A stretch of DNA of 64,000 nt from JAGTVG01 sp963699805 (GTDB taxonomy: Bacteria; Bacteroidota; Bacteroidia; Cytophagales; Cyclobacteriaceae). Below the pieces are notes generated by a model, which was not told the DNA's origin, did no database searches, and saw only the letters and a list, made by a program, of their open reading frames with translations. This document shows positions 1 to 8,912 of this stretch, piece by piece. The position numbers and the translations under genes are program-made. The DNA lies in the NCBI GenBank assembly GCA_963699805.1, contig CAVOVH010000005.1:310001-374000 (forward strand), in the 5' to 3' direction. The stretch's first letter is position 1, and every line of letters begins with the position of its first letter.

Positions 1-1
1 T

Positions 2-748
2 GTCCAGGAATTTCAGGAACAGGCCTATGATGGCCAGATATTAAATTTACGCAATATTATTGCGAATTTTAATCCAGATCAATCAAAACGTATCCTCCTG
101 GCAGCTCACTGGGATACACGACCGGTGGCTGACAAGGACACAATCCAAGTAAATGAACCCATCGAAGGAGCCAACGACGGAGCCAGTGGGGTGGGTGTTT
201 TGCTTGAGATGGCCAGGATCATTTCCCTGATCCCGCCGAAAGACATCGGGGTGGACATCATCCTGTTCGATGGGGAAGATAATGGGGAACCAAATACCTA
301 TCCCTCCATTGCGAGGTCTGAACCTGGTAAAATATGGTGGTGCCTGGGATCTCAATACTGGTCGAACAATAAACATGTACCTAACTATATGGCCTATTAC
401 GGAATTCTGCTTGATATGGTGGGGGCGAAAAATGCCCGCTTTTATAAGGAAGGTGGTTCCATGCAGTATGCCGGGAAGATTGTAAATAAAGTATGGAAAA
501 TGGCGGCCCAGATAGGATATCAGGAATATTTTATTCAACAGAATAGTCCCGGGATCACAGATGACCATGTTTTCATTAACCGGTACGCGAAAATTCCAAC
601 CATCGACATCGTTGATTACGATCCGACGGCTGAAGATTCATATTTCCCATTCTATCACCATACCCATGGGGATAATCTGTCGCTTATTGACAAGAAGACC
701 CTGAAAGCCGTTGGACAAACCTTATTGTCTGTTTTGTATCATGAATAA
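2..748 (+). CDS. M28-family metallopeptidase / glutaminyl-peptide cyclotransferase-like (3' part)
   Basis: The reading frame is open from base 2, so the N-terminus lies outside the window. The visible 248 residues carry the M28 zinc-site motifs in order: AAHWDTRP (first His/Asp), EGANDGASGVG (bridging Asp), FDGEDNGEP (catalytic and metal Glu), LDMVGA, and a late FYHHTHGDN that supplies the last His. This order and the WDTRP version of the first motif fit the glutaminyl cyclase-like branch of M28 found in Bacteroidota, which is usually a secreted lipoprotein. The family either cyclises N-terminal Gln to pyroglutamate or acts as an aminopeptidase, and the fragment cannot decide between these. 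It ends about 60 nt before ffh, which has its own promoter. Confidence 0.85.
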   Translation, partial: VQEFQEQAYDGQILNLRNIIANFNPDQSKRILLAAHWDTRPVADKDTIQVNEPIEGANDGASGVGVLLEMARIISLIPPKDIGVDIILFDGEDNGEPNTYPSIARSEPGKIWWCLGSQYWSNNKHVPNYMAYYGILLDMVGAKNARFYKEGGSMQYAGKIVNKVWKMAAQIGYQEYFIQQNSPGITDDHVFINRYAKIPTIDIVDYDPTAEDSYFPFYHHTHGDNLSLIDKKTLKAVGQTLLSVLYHE

Positions 749-757
749 TCGATAATA

Positions 758-789
758 TTTAACGAAAAATAAGTAATTGCGTATTTTTG
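758..789 (+). promoter_or_regulatory. Predicted ffh promoter (Bacteroidota type)
   Basis: TTTA at 758-761, a 20-nt gap and TATTTTTG at 782-789 match the Bacteroidota -33 / -7 (TAnnTTTG) pattern. Transcription would start about 5-8 nt downstream, shortly before the ffh ATG at 810. This is pattern matching by eye. Confidence 0.5.
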
Positions 790-809
790 AAGAATAAAGA
801 CACAAGCAT

Positions 810-2138
810 ATGTTTGAAAACCTGAGTATTAAGCTTGACAGGGCATTTAAGAATTTAAAAGGACAAGGTAAAATTACTGAGATCAATGTGGCTTCAACGA
901 TCAAGGAGATCAGGCGTGCATTGATCGATGCGGACGTTAACTACAAGGTGGCCAAGGATGTCACGGATAATATCAGGGAAAAAGCGCTGGGCAGGGATGT
1001 CTTAATTGCCGTTTCCCCGGGTCAGTTACTTACAAAAATTGTTGCTGAGGAACTGACCGACCTGATGGGGGGGAGAAAAGAGGATATCAACATTGAAGGT
1101 GATCCCGCCGTAATCCTGGTTTCAGGTCTGCAGGGATCCGGAAAAACAACTTTCTGTGGAAAACTGGCACATCATTACAAAAAGCAGGGGAAACAGGTGA
1201 TGCTTGCCGCCTGTGATATTTACAGACCTGCTGCAATAGACCAGTTAAAAGTGATCGGTGAACAAGTGAATGTGGATGTATATGCGGAGCCAGAAAATAA
1301 AAATCCTGTTCAAATTGCAGAAAATGCGGTTCGTGAAGCCTCTACCAAAGGTAAAAAGATTCTGATCGTTGATACCGCCGGACGTCTGGCCATTGATCAG
1401 GAGATGATGAAAGAGATCACCACCTTAAAAAAAGCATTGAAACCATCCGAAACATTGTTTGTGGTGGATTCAATGACGGGACAGGATGCAGTAAATACAG
1501 CCAAAACTTTCAACGAAGAACTTGATTTTAACGGTGTAGTACTTACAAAACTGGATGGTGATTCGCGGGGTGGAGCCGCCTTATCCATCCGGACTGTAGT
1601 TGATAAGCCCATTAAATTTATCAGTACTGGTGAAAAAATGGATGCCATCGATGTATTCCATCCAGATCGTATGGCTCAGCGGATTCTCGGCATGGGTGAC
1701 GTGATATCCCTGGTGGAACGTGCACAGCAGACTTATGATGAGGAAGAAGCAAGAAGACTTAATAAAAAGATCAGAAAAAATCAATTTGATTTTAATGATT
1801 TTTTATCACAGCTGCAACAGATAAAAAAAATGGGCAATATAAAGGATCTGGTAGGAATGATCCCTGGAATGGGTAAAGCCCTGAAGGGCCTGGATATTGA
1901 TGATGATTCATTTAAGCCCATTGAGGCCATTATTCGTTCGATGACTGTGGATGAAAGAGAAAATCCGGAGATCCTGAATGGAAGCCGAAGGAAGCGGATC
2001 GCTGATGGCAGCGGAACCAGCATCCAGGAAGTCAATAACCTGCTCAAACAGTTTGATCAGATGAAAAAGATGATGAAAACCATGAATAAGATGGGTGGGA
2101 AACGAAGCATGGCCAATATGAACATGTTCGGAAGATAA
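810..2138 (+). CDS. ffh: Signal recognition particle protein Ffh
   Basis: This is a 442-residue SRP54-type GTPase of usual bacterial length. It binds SRP RNA and the signal peptides of nascent membrane and secreted proteins, and docks with FtsY at the membrane. An N-terminal helical N domain (about 1-85) precedes the G domain, which has a P-loop GLQGSGKTT (about 106-114), DTAGRL (188-193) and TKLDGDSRGG (from 246). The C-terminal M domain (about 300-442) ends in a methionine-rich tail, as expected for signal-peptide binding. It stands alone on the plus strand, and the next gene (pdhB) is convergent. The ATG at 810 is preceded by a good promoter match and no clear Shine-Dalgarno sequence. Confidence 0.97.
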   Translation: MFENLSIKLDRAFKNLKGQGKITEINVASTIKEIRRALIDADVNYKVAKDVTDNIREKALGRDVLIAVSPGQLLTKIVAEELTDLMGGRKEDINIEGDPAVILVSGLQGSGKTTFCGKLAHHYKKQGKQVMLAACDIYRPAAIDQLKVIGEQVNVDVYAEPENKNPVQIAENAVREASTKGKKILIVDTAGRLAIDQEMMKEITTLKKALKPSETLFVVDSMTGQDAVNTAKTFNEELDFNGVVLTKLDGDSRGGAALSIRTVVDKPIKFISTGEKMDAIDVFHPDRMAQRILGMGDVISLVERAQQTYDEEEARRLNKKIRKNQFDFNDFLSQLQQIKKMGNIKDLVGMIPGMGKALKGLDIDDDSFKPIEAIIRSMTVDERENPEILNGSRRKRIADGSGTSIQEVNNLLKQFDQMKKMMKTMNKMGGKRSMANMNMFGR

Positions 2139-2299
2139 AAAGAGAAGATGTCAAAAGTTAAAAATAATGGTTCTGGCAGGCTTAAGCAAAGGTACATGGA
2201 GATCGCAACATGCTGATCTTTATATGATTATGCCTTGATACCTTCAGGGAAATCTTGTTGATCCTGACGTGAAATGTCCTTTTGAAACCGCCTTCTTTT

Positions 2300-3286
2300 T
2301 TAAGCGTTCCTGATATATAAAACTGATTTTATGGCCTCAACCGTTTTAGTAATATCGGGCAATACGGCCTCTATCAATGTGGGTGCATAAGGAAAAGGGA
2401 CATCCATATTCACTACCCGTCTGATAGGAGCATCGAGGTAATCAAAAGCAAATCGCTGAATATGGTAACCAATCTCAGAAGAAATCGATGCCAGAGGCCA
2501 TGCTTCTTCAACGATCACCAGTCGATTTGTCTTCTTAACCGATTCAACAATGGTTTTGAAATCAATGGGCCTTACGGTTCTGAGATCGATTACCTCACAG
2601 GAAATATTATCTTTTGCTAGTTCATCGGCGGCAGCCATCGCCACCTTTAATATCTTTCCGAAGGAAACCAGGGTCACATCCGATCCTTCCCGTTTTATAT
2701 CTGCCGATCCTAGGGGGATCAGGTATTCTTTCTCAGGCACTTCTCCCTTATCCCCATACATCACCTCTGATTCCATAAATATTACAGGATCGTTGTCCCT
2801 AATGGATGACTTAAGTAATCCTTTGGCATCATATGGATTTGAAGGTATTACCACCTTCAAACCGGGTGTATTTGCATACCAGTTTTCGAAGTTTTGTGAA
2901 TGCTGGGCCGCCAGCTGTCCTGCATTACCAGTGGGACCCCGGAAAACGATGGGTAATGGAAACTGACCACCAGACATATACATCATTTTAGCCGCCCCAT
3001 TGATCAACTGATCAATGGCAACAAGGGAAAAATTAAAGGTCATGAATTCAATGATGGGACGTAAACCATTCATCGCTGCACCTATCCCCAAACCTGCAAA
3101 GCCCAATTCAGTGATGGGCGTGTCGAGTACTCGTTCTTCCCCGAACTCATCAAGCATTCCCTGGCTTACTTTATAGGCTCCATTATATTCAGCAACCTCT
3201 TCCCCCATCAGGAAGATTTTTTCATCCTTCCGCATTTCCTCCTCCATTGCTTCTCTCAGAGCTTCTCTGAATTGTATTTCTCTCAT
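2300..3286 (-). CDS. pdhB: Pyruvate dehydrogenase E1 component, beta subunit
   Basis: This 328-residue transketolase-like protein has typical E1-beta motifs: MREIQFREALREAM at the start, FLMGEEVAEYNGAYKVSQG, a TPITELGFAGLGIGAA segment, and a C-terminal transketolase domain (VIDLRTVRPIDFKTI, VEEAWPLASISSEIG). It pairs with E1 alpha to decarboxylate pyruvate with thiamine diphosphate and pass acetyl groups to E2. Its partner pdhA is not adjacent; it lies at 55774-56814 in this window. The gene is monocistronic on the minus strand, with a strong terminator of the upstream lipoprotein gene just before it. A branched-chain 2-oxoacid E1 beta is possible but less likely. Confidence 0.92.
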   Translation of the reverse strand: MREIQFREALREAMEEEMRKDEKIFLMGEEVAEYNGAYKVSQGMLDEFGEERVLDTPITELGFAGLGIGAAMNGLRPIIEFMTFNFSLVAIDQLINGAAKMMYMSGGQFPLPIVFRGPTGNAGQLAAQHSQNFENWYANTPGLKVVIPSNPYDAKGLLKSSIRDNDPVIFMESEVMYGDKGEVPEKEYLIPLGSADIKREGSDVTLVSFGKILKVAMAAADELAKDNISCEVIDLRTVRPIDFKTIVESVKKTNRLVIVEEAWPLASISSEIGYHIQRFAFDYLDAPIRRVVNMDVPFPYAPTLIEAVLPDITKTVEAIKSVLYIRNA

Positions 3287-3360
3287 GCTTCAGTTTTATA
3301 AATTGAATGCAAAAATATTCATTAGGTATCCAATAACAAAGCACACCCGCTTTAAAAGAT

Positions 3361-3393
3361 AAAAAAGGCTGGTCGTTCGGACCAGCCTTTTTT
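3361..3393 (-). terminator. Intrinsic terminator after the TPR/OmpA lipoprotein gene
   Basis: A perfect 8-bp stem (3367-3374 with 3380-3387, GGCTGGTC/GACCAGCC) has a 5-nt loop and is flanked by six A on one side and six T on the other. It lies just beyond the stop of the minus-strand lipoprotein gene, in the gap before pdhB. The A and T runs would let it work on either strand. Confidence 0.9.
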
Positions 3394-3414
3394 CTTATAT
3401 ATTTTGTTTAAAAT

Positions 3415-5250
3415 CTATTGAAGTGCATTCCGGAATCCATCCGTATCCACATATTTTACGAATTCAAGATCATCCATGGCTTTTGCCTTCAGGGCAGGAT
3501 CAGCATTTACAGCCATTTTAAGGCTGGAAGCCATATTCCCAGCGTCTCCTTTCCTTGCGGCTGCAATGGCATTGCCATAATAAGCAATGGCAAAGTCACT
3601 TTCCTTATCGGTTGCTTCTTCAAAATTGTTGGAAGCAGCATCATATTCTTTCTTCAGGAGATAAGCCAAACCACGATTGAACAGGTTCACCGGTGACTCT
3701 TCTATACTTGACAATGACCTTACAGCATCATCATACATTCCTTTTTTGATTTCAATCACACCTTTTACACTGTTGAATCCCTGAGCATGTTTTACTGGAG
3801 GATTCATCCCTAAAGCTTTTGTGATCTCGCCATGACCCTGGTCGACCTTACCCTGCATCATATAAGCGACTCCCAGATTACCATGGGCATATGCATTGGC
3901 ATCGCGATTCCTGATGGAGATCTCAAATTGAGTAACCGCTTTTTCTAGATTGCTGGTGGCATCTTTTCCAGCTTTGGCATCCTGCACGGCCATGGCCAGA
4001 TAAACGGCACCCAGATTATTATGAGAAGCGAAATGAGGATATTGTTTCGTGGCAACTTTGTAAATGGCTTCTTTTTCTGATAATGAGGGAGTGAGATGTG
4101 CTGCATAAGCCATTTCACCATAGATCAAAGTATCAGCAGGAGCTCTTCCTTCAACAATCATTTTGGCGAGAACAGCTATTTCAGCATCCGTCTTCTTATC
4201 CATAACTTTCAGAATCTCAGTTTTTGCATACCTTAAATTAGGATAGATATCACTGAATATTCTCTTATAGGTCGCAAGCTTATGCAGATCATCTTCCTTT
4301 TGTTCAAAAGATCCGGATCCATTGAGGATATTCAGGATCTCCTGCTTTTCAGCAGCAGAAATTTTATCATAGGAATTCAGCAGTTTCTTAAACTCATCAT
4401 AACTCCGGATGATAGGCTTAATAATGAACCGGATGGAATCGGCCATCCCTTTATAATCATAACGGTCCATCATGTCACGGTAATACTTCTCTACCCGGTC
4501 AGGACGATCTTTGGCAAGATTGGTATTGACACGTTCTGCACCTTCAGGGGAGTGAGAACCGGTGATGGTCACTGTACGCGTAACGTTCTTCTCGGCAATG
4601 AAGGCAGATAAAATACTTTGTTTCTCACGGTTGGTTTCTTGTCCTTCTATTTTAAAGGAAGGTCGTAATTGTGAAATTCCCTGTGGGAAATAAAAATTCA
4701 CATTAACAGGTTCCAACTCTTCATTGGGAGTCCATCCTTCAACCTGGTCGTCTTTGTAATCATAGCTTACATAAGCCGCATAATAGGCAGGCTGAACCAA
4801 CCACGGAGTTGTGATTAAACCTGGAGCAATGGGTAATGGAGGTGTAGCTTCCTTTTCCTTGTTCTTCCTGGGATCCATGGCAAATCCCTGAACAACCAGG
4901 TTACCATCTTCCATTCCGGGACTGTAGGGCATACTGTATTCCTTCACCATTCTGGGCTGATTCGTATCCCTGTCAGGAAAATCATTCGCTACGAATTCAA
5001 TCCTATCCAAATCATAGGACTGACCCTCGTATTCATATCTTGCATCAACGGCATAGACCAAATTTTTCTTAAGCATCTTGACAGGCAATGAGGCTGAAAC
5101 TTCAAAATCAGCCGTATTTCCATGTAATTCAAGAGGGTTAGGAGTTACTTTCAGGTCCTGATCTTTCGCCATCTTTACCATCTGGTTTAAGGCACAACCA
5201 GTAAAAAATATGGTGCCAAAAATTGCTAACACGTAACTTAATCTTCTCAT
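3415..5250 (-). CDS. Outer-membrane-type lipoprotein with OmpA-like and TPR regions
   Basis: I start the gene at the ATG ending at 5250, because the protein then begins with a short lipoprotein signal (MRRLSYVLAIFGTIFFTGC, lipobox FTGC, Cys19). The longer open frame only adds a lysine-rich stretch. About 611 residues remain. A beta-rich N-terminal part is followed near the middle by an OmpA-like segment (TITGSHSPEGAERVN) and then several tetratricopeptide repeats (for example NNLGAVYLAMAVQDA, GNLGVAYMMQGKVDQ, YYGNAIAAARKGD). The architecture suggests an envelope scaffold that may contact peptidoglycan, but no enzymatic role is visible. It is divergent from pspC. Confidence 0.8.
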   Translation of the reverse strand: MRRLSYVLAIFGTIFFTGCALNQMVKMAKDQDLKVTPNPLELHGNTADFEVSASLPVKMLKKNLVYAVDARYEYEGQSYDLDRIEFVANDFPDRDTNQPRMVKEYSMPYSPGMEDGNLVVQGFAMDPRKNKEKEATPPLPIAPGLITTPWLVQPAYYAAYVSYDYKDDQVEGWTPNEELEPVNVNFYFPQGISQLRPSFKIEGQETNREKQSILSAFIAEKNVTRTVTITGSHSPEGAERVNTNLAKDRPDRVEKYYRDMMDRYDYKGMADSIRFIIKPIIRSYDEFKKLLNSYDKISAAEKQEILNILNGSGSFEQKEDDLHKLATYKRIFSDIYPNLRYAKTEILKVMDKKTDAEIAVLAKMIVEGRAPADTLIYGEMAYAAHLTPSLSEKEAIYKVATKQYPHFASHNNLGAVYLAMAVQDAKAGKDATSNLEKAVTQFEISIRNRDANAYAHGNLGVAYMMQGKVDQGHGEITKALGMNPPVKHAQGFNSVKGVIEIKKGMYDDAVRSLSSIEESPVNLFNRGLAYLLKKEYDAASNNFEEATDKESDFAIAYYGNAIAAARKGDAGNMASSLKMAVNADPALKAKAMDDLEFVKYVDTDGFRNALQ

Positions 5251-5368
5251 TGGATTAGTTGGTTTAGTTATAATTTTACGTTTTTTTTCAAGCTTTTGCT
5301 TAATTGTACTATGCAATAATAGTTATAAAAAACAACACTCAAAACTATTTTTAAAGCAAATTGGTTCT

Positions 5369-5376
5369 TAAATTTG
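5369..5376 (+). promoter_or_regulatory. Predicted -7 box of the pspC-like gene
   Basis: TAAATTTG is an exact TAnnTTTG match 18 nt before the ATG at 5394. T-rich sequence lies 17-20 nt upstream as a weak -33 region. Confidence 0.45.
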
Positions 5377-5393
5377 TATAAATATTCCAAAAA

Positions 5394-5612
5394 ATGAAAA
5401 GAATTCAGAACTTCTTCGAAAACAAGGCTTTTGGTGTTTGTACAAAATTGGGAGAAAAGTTAAAGATTCCAACATCAAGCATCAGAATTTTTTTCATTTA
5501 CGCATCTTTTCTTACATTTGGCTCCCCTGTAATCCTTTATCTGGCATTAGCTTTTACCATGAACTTCAGGAAGTGGCTGCGCCGCAGATACAACCGTGTC
5601 TGGTATTATTAG
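5394..5612 (+). CDS. Small PspC-domain membrane protein
   Basis: This 72-residue protein is built almost entirely of a PspC domain: FENKAFGVCTKLGEKL, then SSIRIFFIYASFL, and one or two hydrophobic stretches ending in a basic tail (KWLRRRYNRV). PspC-domain proteins sit in the inner membrane and are linked to envelope-stress responses. The short single-domain form is common in Bacteroidota. The last 66 nt overlap, on the opposite strand, the 3' end of the GT2 gene at 5547-6617. The family match is clear but the specific role is not. Confidence 0.85.
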   Translation: MKRIQNFFENKAFGVCTKLGEKLKIPTSSIRIFFIYASFLTFGSPVILYLALAFTMNFRKWLRRRYNRVWYY

Positions 5613-6617
5613 ACCTAGATTGAAAAAATATTTGATCCCTCTGAAATAATAGGAAAAAACAAGCGATCCCTGATAAACATTAGTCAGGAATTTATTTTCC
5701 CTTTTAATTTTTGTTCTTTTTTTCAGGTGGTGGCCCAGATTTCGATATACCTCATAATTGGCGCGAATGACTGCCAGGAATACTTTCGGGGAATCAAAAA
5801 ACAAAAACCTCATACAGGCCGCCAAATCAAATACAAATCGCATGAATAATTTCCAGATTAACCAGGTCCTTTTGCTGTTTTTGATCAGGGTGATGAGACT
5901 GTTCCTGAAATTTAAATAAGTTTTGAAAGGATCCGATTCATGCAGGGTGCCCCCACCAACGTGATAGGTTACACTTTCTCCACAATAATAGATCTCGAAT
6001 CCCGAAAGTTTCATCCGCCAACAGAGATCGATTTCCTCCATATGTGCAAAAAAGTCCGGATCAAATCCTCCCAGATCTTTGAACACGGATGATCTGACAA
6101 GCATGCAGGCTCCGGAAGCCCAAAATATGGAAGAGGTATCATTATATTGTCCAAAATCCTGTTCCATGGTTTTAAAGATCCTTCCCCTGCAAAATGGATA
6201 CCCGAATTTGTCAATAAAACCACCTGCAGCCCCAGCGTACTCGAAATGGGATCGCTTGCCGTATTGAAGTAATTTAGGTTGGCATGCCGCTATGCCAGGA
6301 TTCTGATCCAACAGGCGGATCAGGGGATCAAGCCAGCCTGGCGTAACTTCCACATCCGAATTCAGCAACATGCAATACTCGGCCTCGATCCGTTCGAGGG
6401 CCCTATTGTATCCCTCACTGAACCCATAATTTTTTTTGAATTCTAAAATCTGTACGGATGGAAATTCTTTTTGCAGGTAAGATACTGAATGATCAGAAGA
6501 ATGATTATCTGCCACAAATACCGGATAGCTACCGGCATATTTTAAAACGGTTGGCAAAAACTTCTGCAGATAATTCCTGCCATTATAATTCAAAATTACA
6601 ATAGCCAGCTTATTCAT
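5547..6617 (-). CDS. Glycosyltransferase family 2
   Basis: This 356-residue GT2 (GT-A fold) starts LAIVILNYNGRNYL, has FVADNHSSD for nucleotide-sugar binding, a LNSDVEV DxD-type metal motif, and GGFDPDFFAHMEEIDLCWR with the acidic acceptor-site motif. It probably adds a sugar to an envelope glycan or lipid-linked sugar, substrate unknown. Its start overlaps the ybaB stop (TGATG), so the two are likely translationally coupled at the end of the kbl-hisS operon. The last 21 or so residues are read antisense to the pspC gene, and the true family C-terminus may be shorter. Confidence 0.88.
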   Translation of the reverse strand: MNKLAIVILNYNGRNYLQKFLPTVLKYAGSYPVFVADNHSSDHSVSYLQKEFPSVQILEFKKNYGFSEGYNRALERIEAEYCMLLNSDVEVTPGWLDPLIRLLDQNPGIAACQPKLLQYGKRSHFEYAGAAGGFIDKFGYPFCRGRIFKTMEQDFGQYNDTSSIFWASGACMLVRSSVFKDLGGFDPDFFAHMEEIDLCWRMKLSGFEIYYCGESVTYHVGGGTLHESDPFKTYLNFRNSLITLIKNSKRTWLIWKLFMRFVFDLAACMRFLFFDSPKVFLAVIRANYEVYRNLGHHLKKRTKIKRENKFLTNVYQGSLVFSYYFRGIKYFFNLGLIIPDTVVSAAQPLPEVHGKS

Positions 6618-6946
6618 CAGACAAAATTACCGAGGTCAAGACCGGGAATATTGGGCAGTAATCCCCCTGCACTTTTTCTGATTTCCTCCTTCGCAACGAT
6701 TTCAGCCTCTTTAATTGCTTTGTTTACCGCTGCGATGATTAAATCACTTAGCATCTCTTTATCATCCGGCTTGATAAGATCATCATCAATTTCTAGTGAT
6801 AACAGTTGTTTCAATCCATTTACCTTTGCCTTCACCATACCCGCTCCGGCTTCCCCGGTAACGGTCACATTCACTAAATTTTCCTGGGCCTCCTTCATTT
6901 TGGCCTGCACTTCCCGCATTTTGCCAAATAAATCCATCATATTCAT
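6617..6946 (-). CDS. ybaB: YbaB/EbfC-family nucleoid-associated protein
   Basis: This 109-residue protein has the YbaB pattern: an N-terminal amphipathic helix rich in M, K and E (FGKMREVQAKMKEAQEN), a beta region with GEAGAGMVKAKVNG, and a C-terminal helix ending LLPNIPGLDLG. The family forms dimers that bind DNA and is often found near recR or dnaX. Here it sits inside a minus-strand operon, between a T9SS cargo gene and a glycosyltransferase. It shares one base with the downstream GT2 start. Confidence 0.93.
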   Translation of the reverse strand: MNMMDLFGKMREVQAKMKEAQENLVNVTVTGEAGAGMVKAKVNGLKQLLSLEIDDDLIKPDDKEMLSDLIIAAVNKAIKEAEIVAKEEIRKSAGGLLPNIPGLDLGNFV

Positions 6947-6956
6947 AGATCAATAT

Positions 6957-8912
6957 TTATTCCCTGATTAAAAGTACTTTCCCCGTTTTATTATAGGATT
7001 TCCCTACGTTGTCGACGGCTTCTACCTTGTAAATATAAGTATTAAATGGCATTTCCTTACCATCATACAATCCATCCCAGCCATTTTCCTGATCTTCCGT
7101 CTCGAACAATAAATTTCCGGCCCGGTTATATATTTTCATATTAAAATCCTGCATGAGGGTGCCTTCCGGCTTGAAAGAGTCATTCAATCCATCTCCATTG
7201 GGCGTAAATGCATTGGGCATCCATAAAACCGATTCTATTCTTTTGATCACGAAGTTTGACAGGGAAATTAACGGAGGATCATCATTCGATTCCACACGTA
7301 TGCGATATTGGACTACCTGCTGTTTCTGAAAATCAGGAATTTCATAATAATTCCCGAACCCCAGATTTATTTCCTCCTGTATAACACCCTCCTCATTATA
7401 TACTTCAAGTATATATTGCTTTACCCCATTGCGCCAACCGAGATAATCATTCCATGAAAGTAGACGGTTATCTTCCAGATTCAGGTTAACCGAACAGGCC
7501 AGGTCTCCAAGATTTGACCGGTTCCTGCATTCATCCAGGTAACTGATCCGGTAACAGTAACTTCCAGAAGAGGGATCTGACCCGGAATCGGTATACTGAT
7601 TGACGATCACTGTATCAAGCGTTGCATAGACATTGTCTTCAATCATTTTTTGAATAAAATAGGCATTGGGAATGGCAAGATCCGGAGGGGTCCATTCCAG
7701 ATCAATTTGATGGTCATTCACAGATACAGTCGTGTTCTTTACAGGCGGAGGATAATATATTTTAAATGCTTCCACACAAACCGTATCTGAAAAACTCCTC
7801 GCGCCATTCAGATTCCTATATATGATTGAATAACAATATTCAGTATAACATACCACTTCGTCATCGATATACGTTCGCTGATTCTGGGACAGAATTACTG
7901 TTTCAGAGACATTATCTTTGAAGATTTCATACCGGTCAAATTTAACAGGGTATACCTCCCAGGTGATCCGGTTTCGGTTGTTTTCGGCCACCCCTTCAAT
8001 CCTGACGATGCTCAAAGTATCCGAATAAATCGATTTATTCTGGCACGCATCATATGCCGATATTCTTACAATGGGGATCGAATTTTCCGTATCAAGGGAA
8101 CCCAGGCGATAGCCCGTGGAATTCTCCGGCAGGATATCCATGACATTGAATCCACCCGGAAAATTTTCTGCCATTTCAATCCGGTAAATAACATGGGCAG
8201 CCAATTCAAAGGAAAGGTCGATGGTCCCTTCCACGGGATCCCTGCTGACAAGATGGACAGAATTCAAAGTGGGTTTAACCAAATTCTGAATGGTGGTAAA
8301 ATTCTGAATGGCAACTCCACAATTATCCTTTCCATTGATGAATAATCCTTTCACACGTACTGAATGAGTTCCTGCAGGGTAATTATACGGAAGAACCTCC
8401 TGCCCCTGATCGATCGTTATCGAATCGGCGGAAGTATAAAAGATCCTGTACTGTTGGTACTGGTCATTTTCGATCTCAATTTTTGCTCCATAATTTTCAC
8501 AGGTTAAAACTGTGAAATCAGGATTTTCGTTAGGAAATACTTCAAGAAATAAGGTATCAGTCTTGGGTACAATATCAACATTGATGATCTGGACAATCTG
8601 ATAAGTCCCTGGCTGGCTATAGATAAAAGATATTTCCTCGAAAGGTTCGAAGCCTACAAATACACCGTCCCCCTCAAAATCGTATTGTCGGACCGTTTCA
8701 GCGGGGAAAGTATCGGTCTCGGTAAGGATCACTTTCAAGGGATCGCATCCGAGGGTATAATCCGCCTCGAATCTCCCATAAATGCTGGTATTTTGAGAAA
8801 AAGCCTCACAATGGAATATCAAAAATGATATGAGCAGTATGATCGACCGATATGATAGTTCTATATTCAAAGATTTTGAAAATAGGAGGTGAACAGCCAT
8901 ATGAATCCTCAA
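6957..8912 (-). CDS. T9SS gliding-type C-terminal-domain exported protein
   Basis: This 651-residue protein has an N-terminal signal segment (ILLISFLIFHCEAFSQ), a PKD-like N-terminal region, several fibronectin-III-like beta domains (for example VSVNDHQIDLEWTPPD), and a C-terminal type B sorting domain. That domain shows MPNAFTPNGDGLNDSF, MKIYNRAGNLLFET and a final TGKVLLIRE. Such proteins leave the cell through the type IX system and stay on the surface as adhesins or structural components. No catalytic site is visible. The start codon overlaps the hisS stop by 4 nt, so the two are translationally coupled, an unusual partner for a tRNA synthetase. Confidence 0.88.
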   Translation of the reverse strand: MRIHMAVHLLFSKSLNIELSYRSIILLISFLIFHCEAFSQNTSIYGRFEADYTLGCDPLKVILTETDTFPAETVRQYDFEGDGVFVGFEPFEEISFIYSQPGTYQIVQIINVDIVPKTDTLFLEVFPNENPDFTVLTCENYGAKIEIENDQYQQYRIFYTSADSITIDQGQEVLPYNYPAGTHSVRVKGLFINGKDNCGVAIQNFTTIQNLVKPTLNSVHLVSRDPVEGTIDLSFELAAHVIYRIEMAENFPGGFNVMDILPENSTGYRLGSLDTENSIPIVRISAYDACQNKSIYSDTLSIVRIEGVAENNRNRITWEVYPVKFDRYEIFKDNVSETVILSQNQRTYIDDEVVCYTEYCYSIIYRNLNGARSFSDTVCVEAFKIYYPPPVKNTTVSVNDHQIDLEWTPPDLAIPNAYFIQKMIEDNVYATLDTVIVNQYTDSGSDPSSGSYCYRISYLDECRNRSNLGDLACSVNLNLEDNRLLSWNDYLGWRNGVKQYILEVYNEEGVIQEEINLGFGNYYEIPDFQKQQVVQYRIRVESNDDPPLISLSNFVIKRIESVLWMPNAFTPNGDGLNDSFKPEGTLMQDFNMKIYNRAGNLLFETEDQENGWDGLYDGKEMPFNTYIYKVEAVDNVGKSYNKTGKVLLIRE

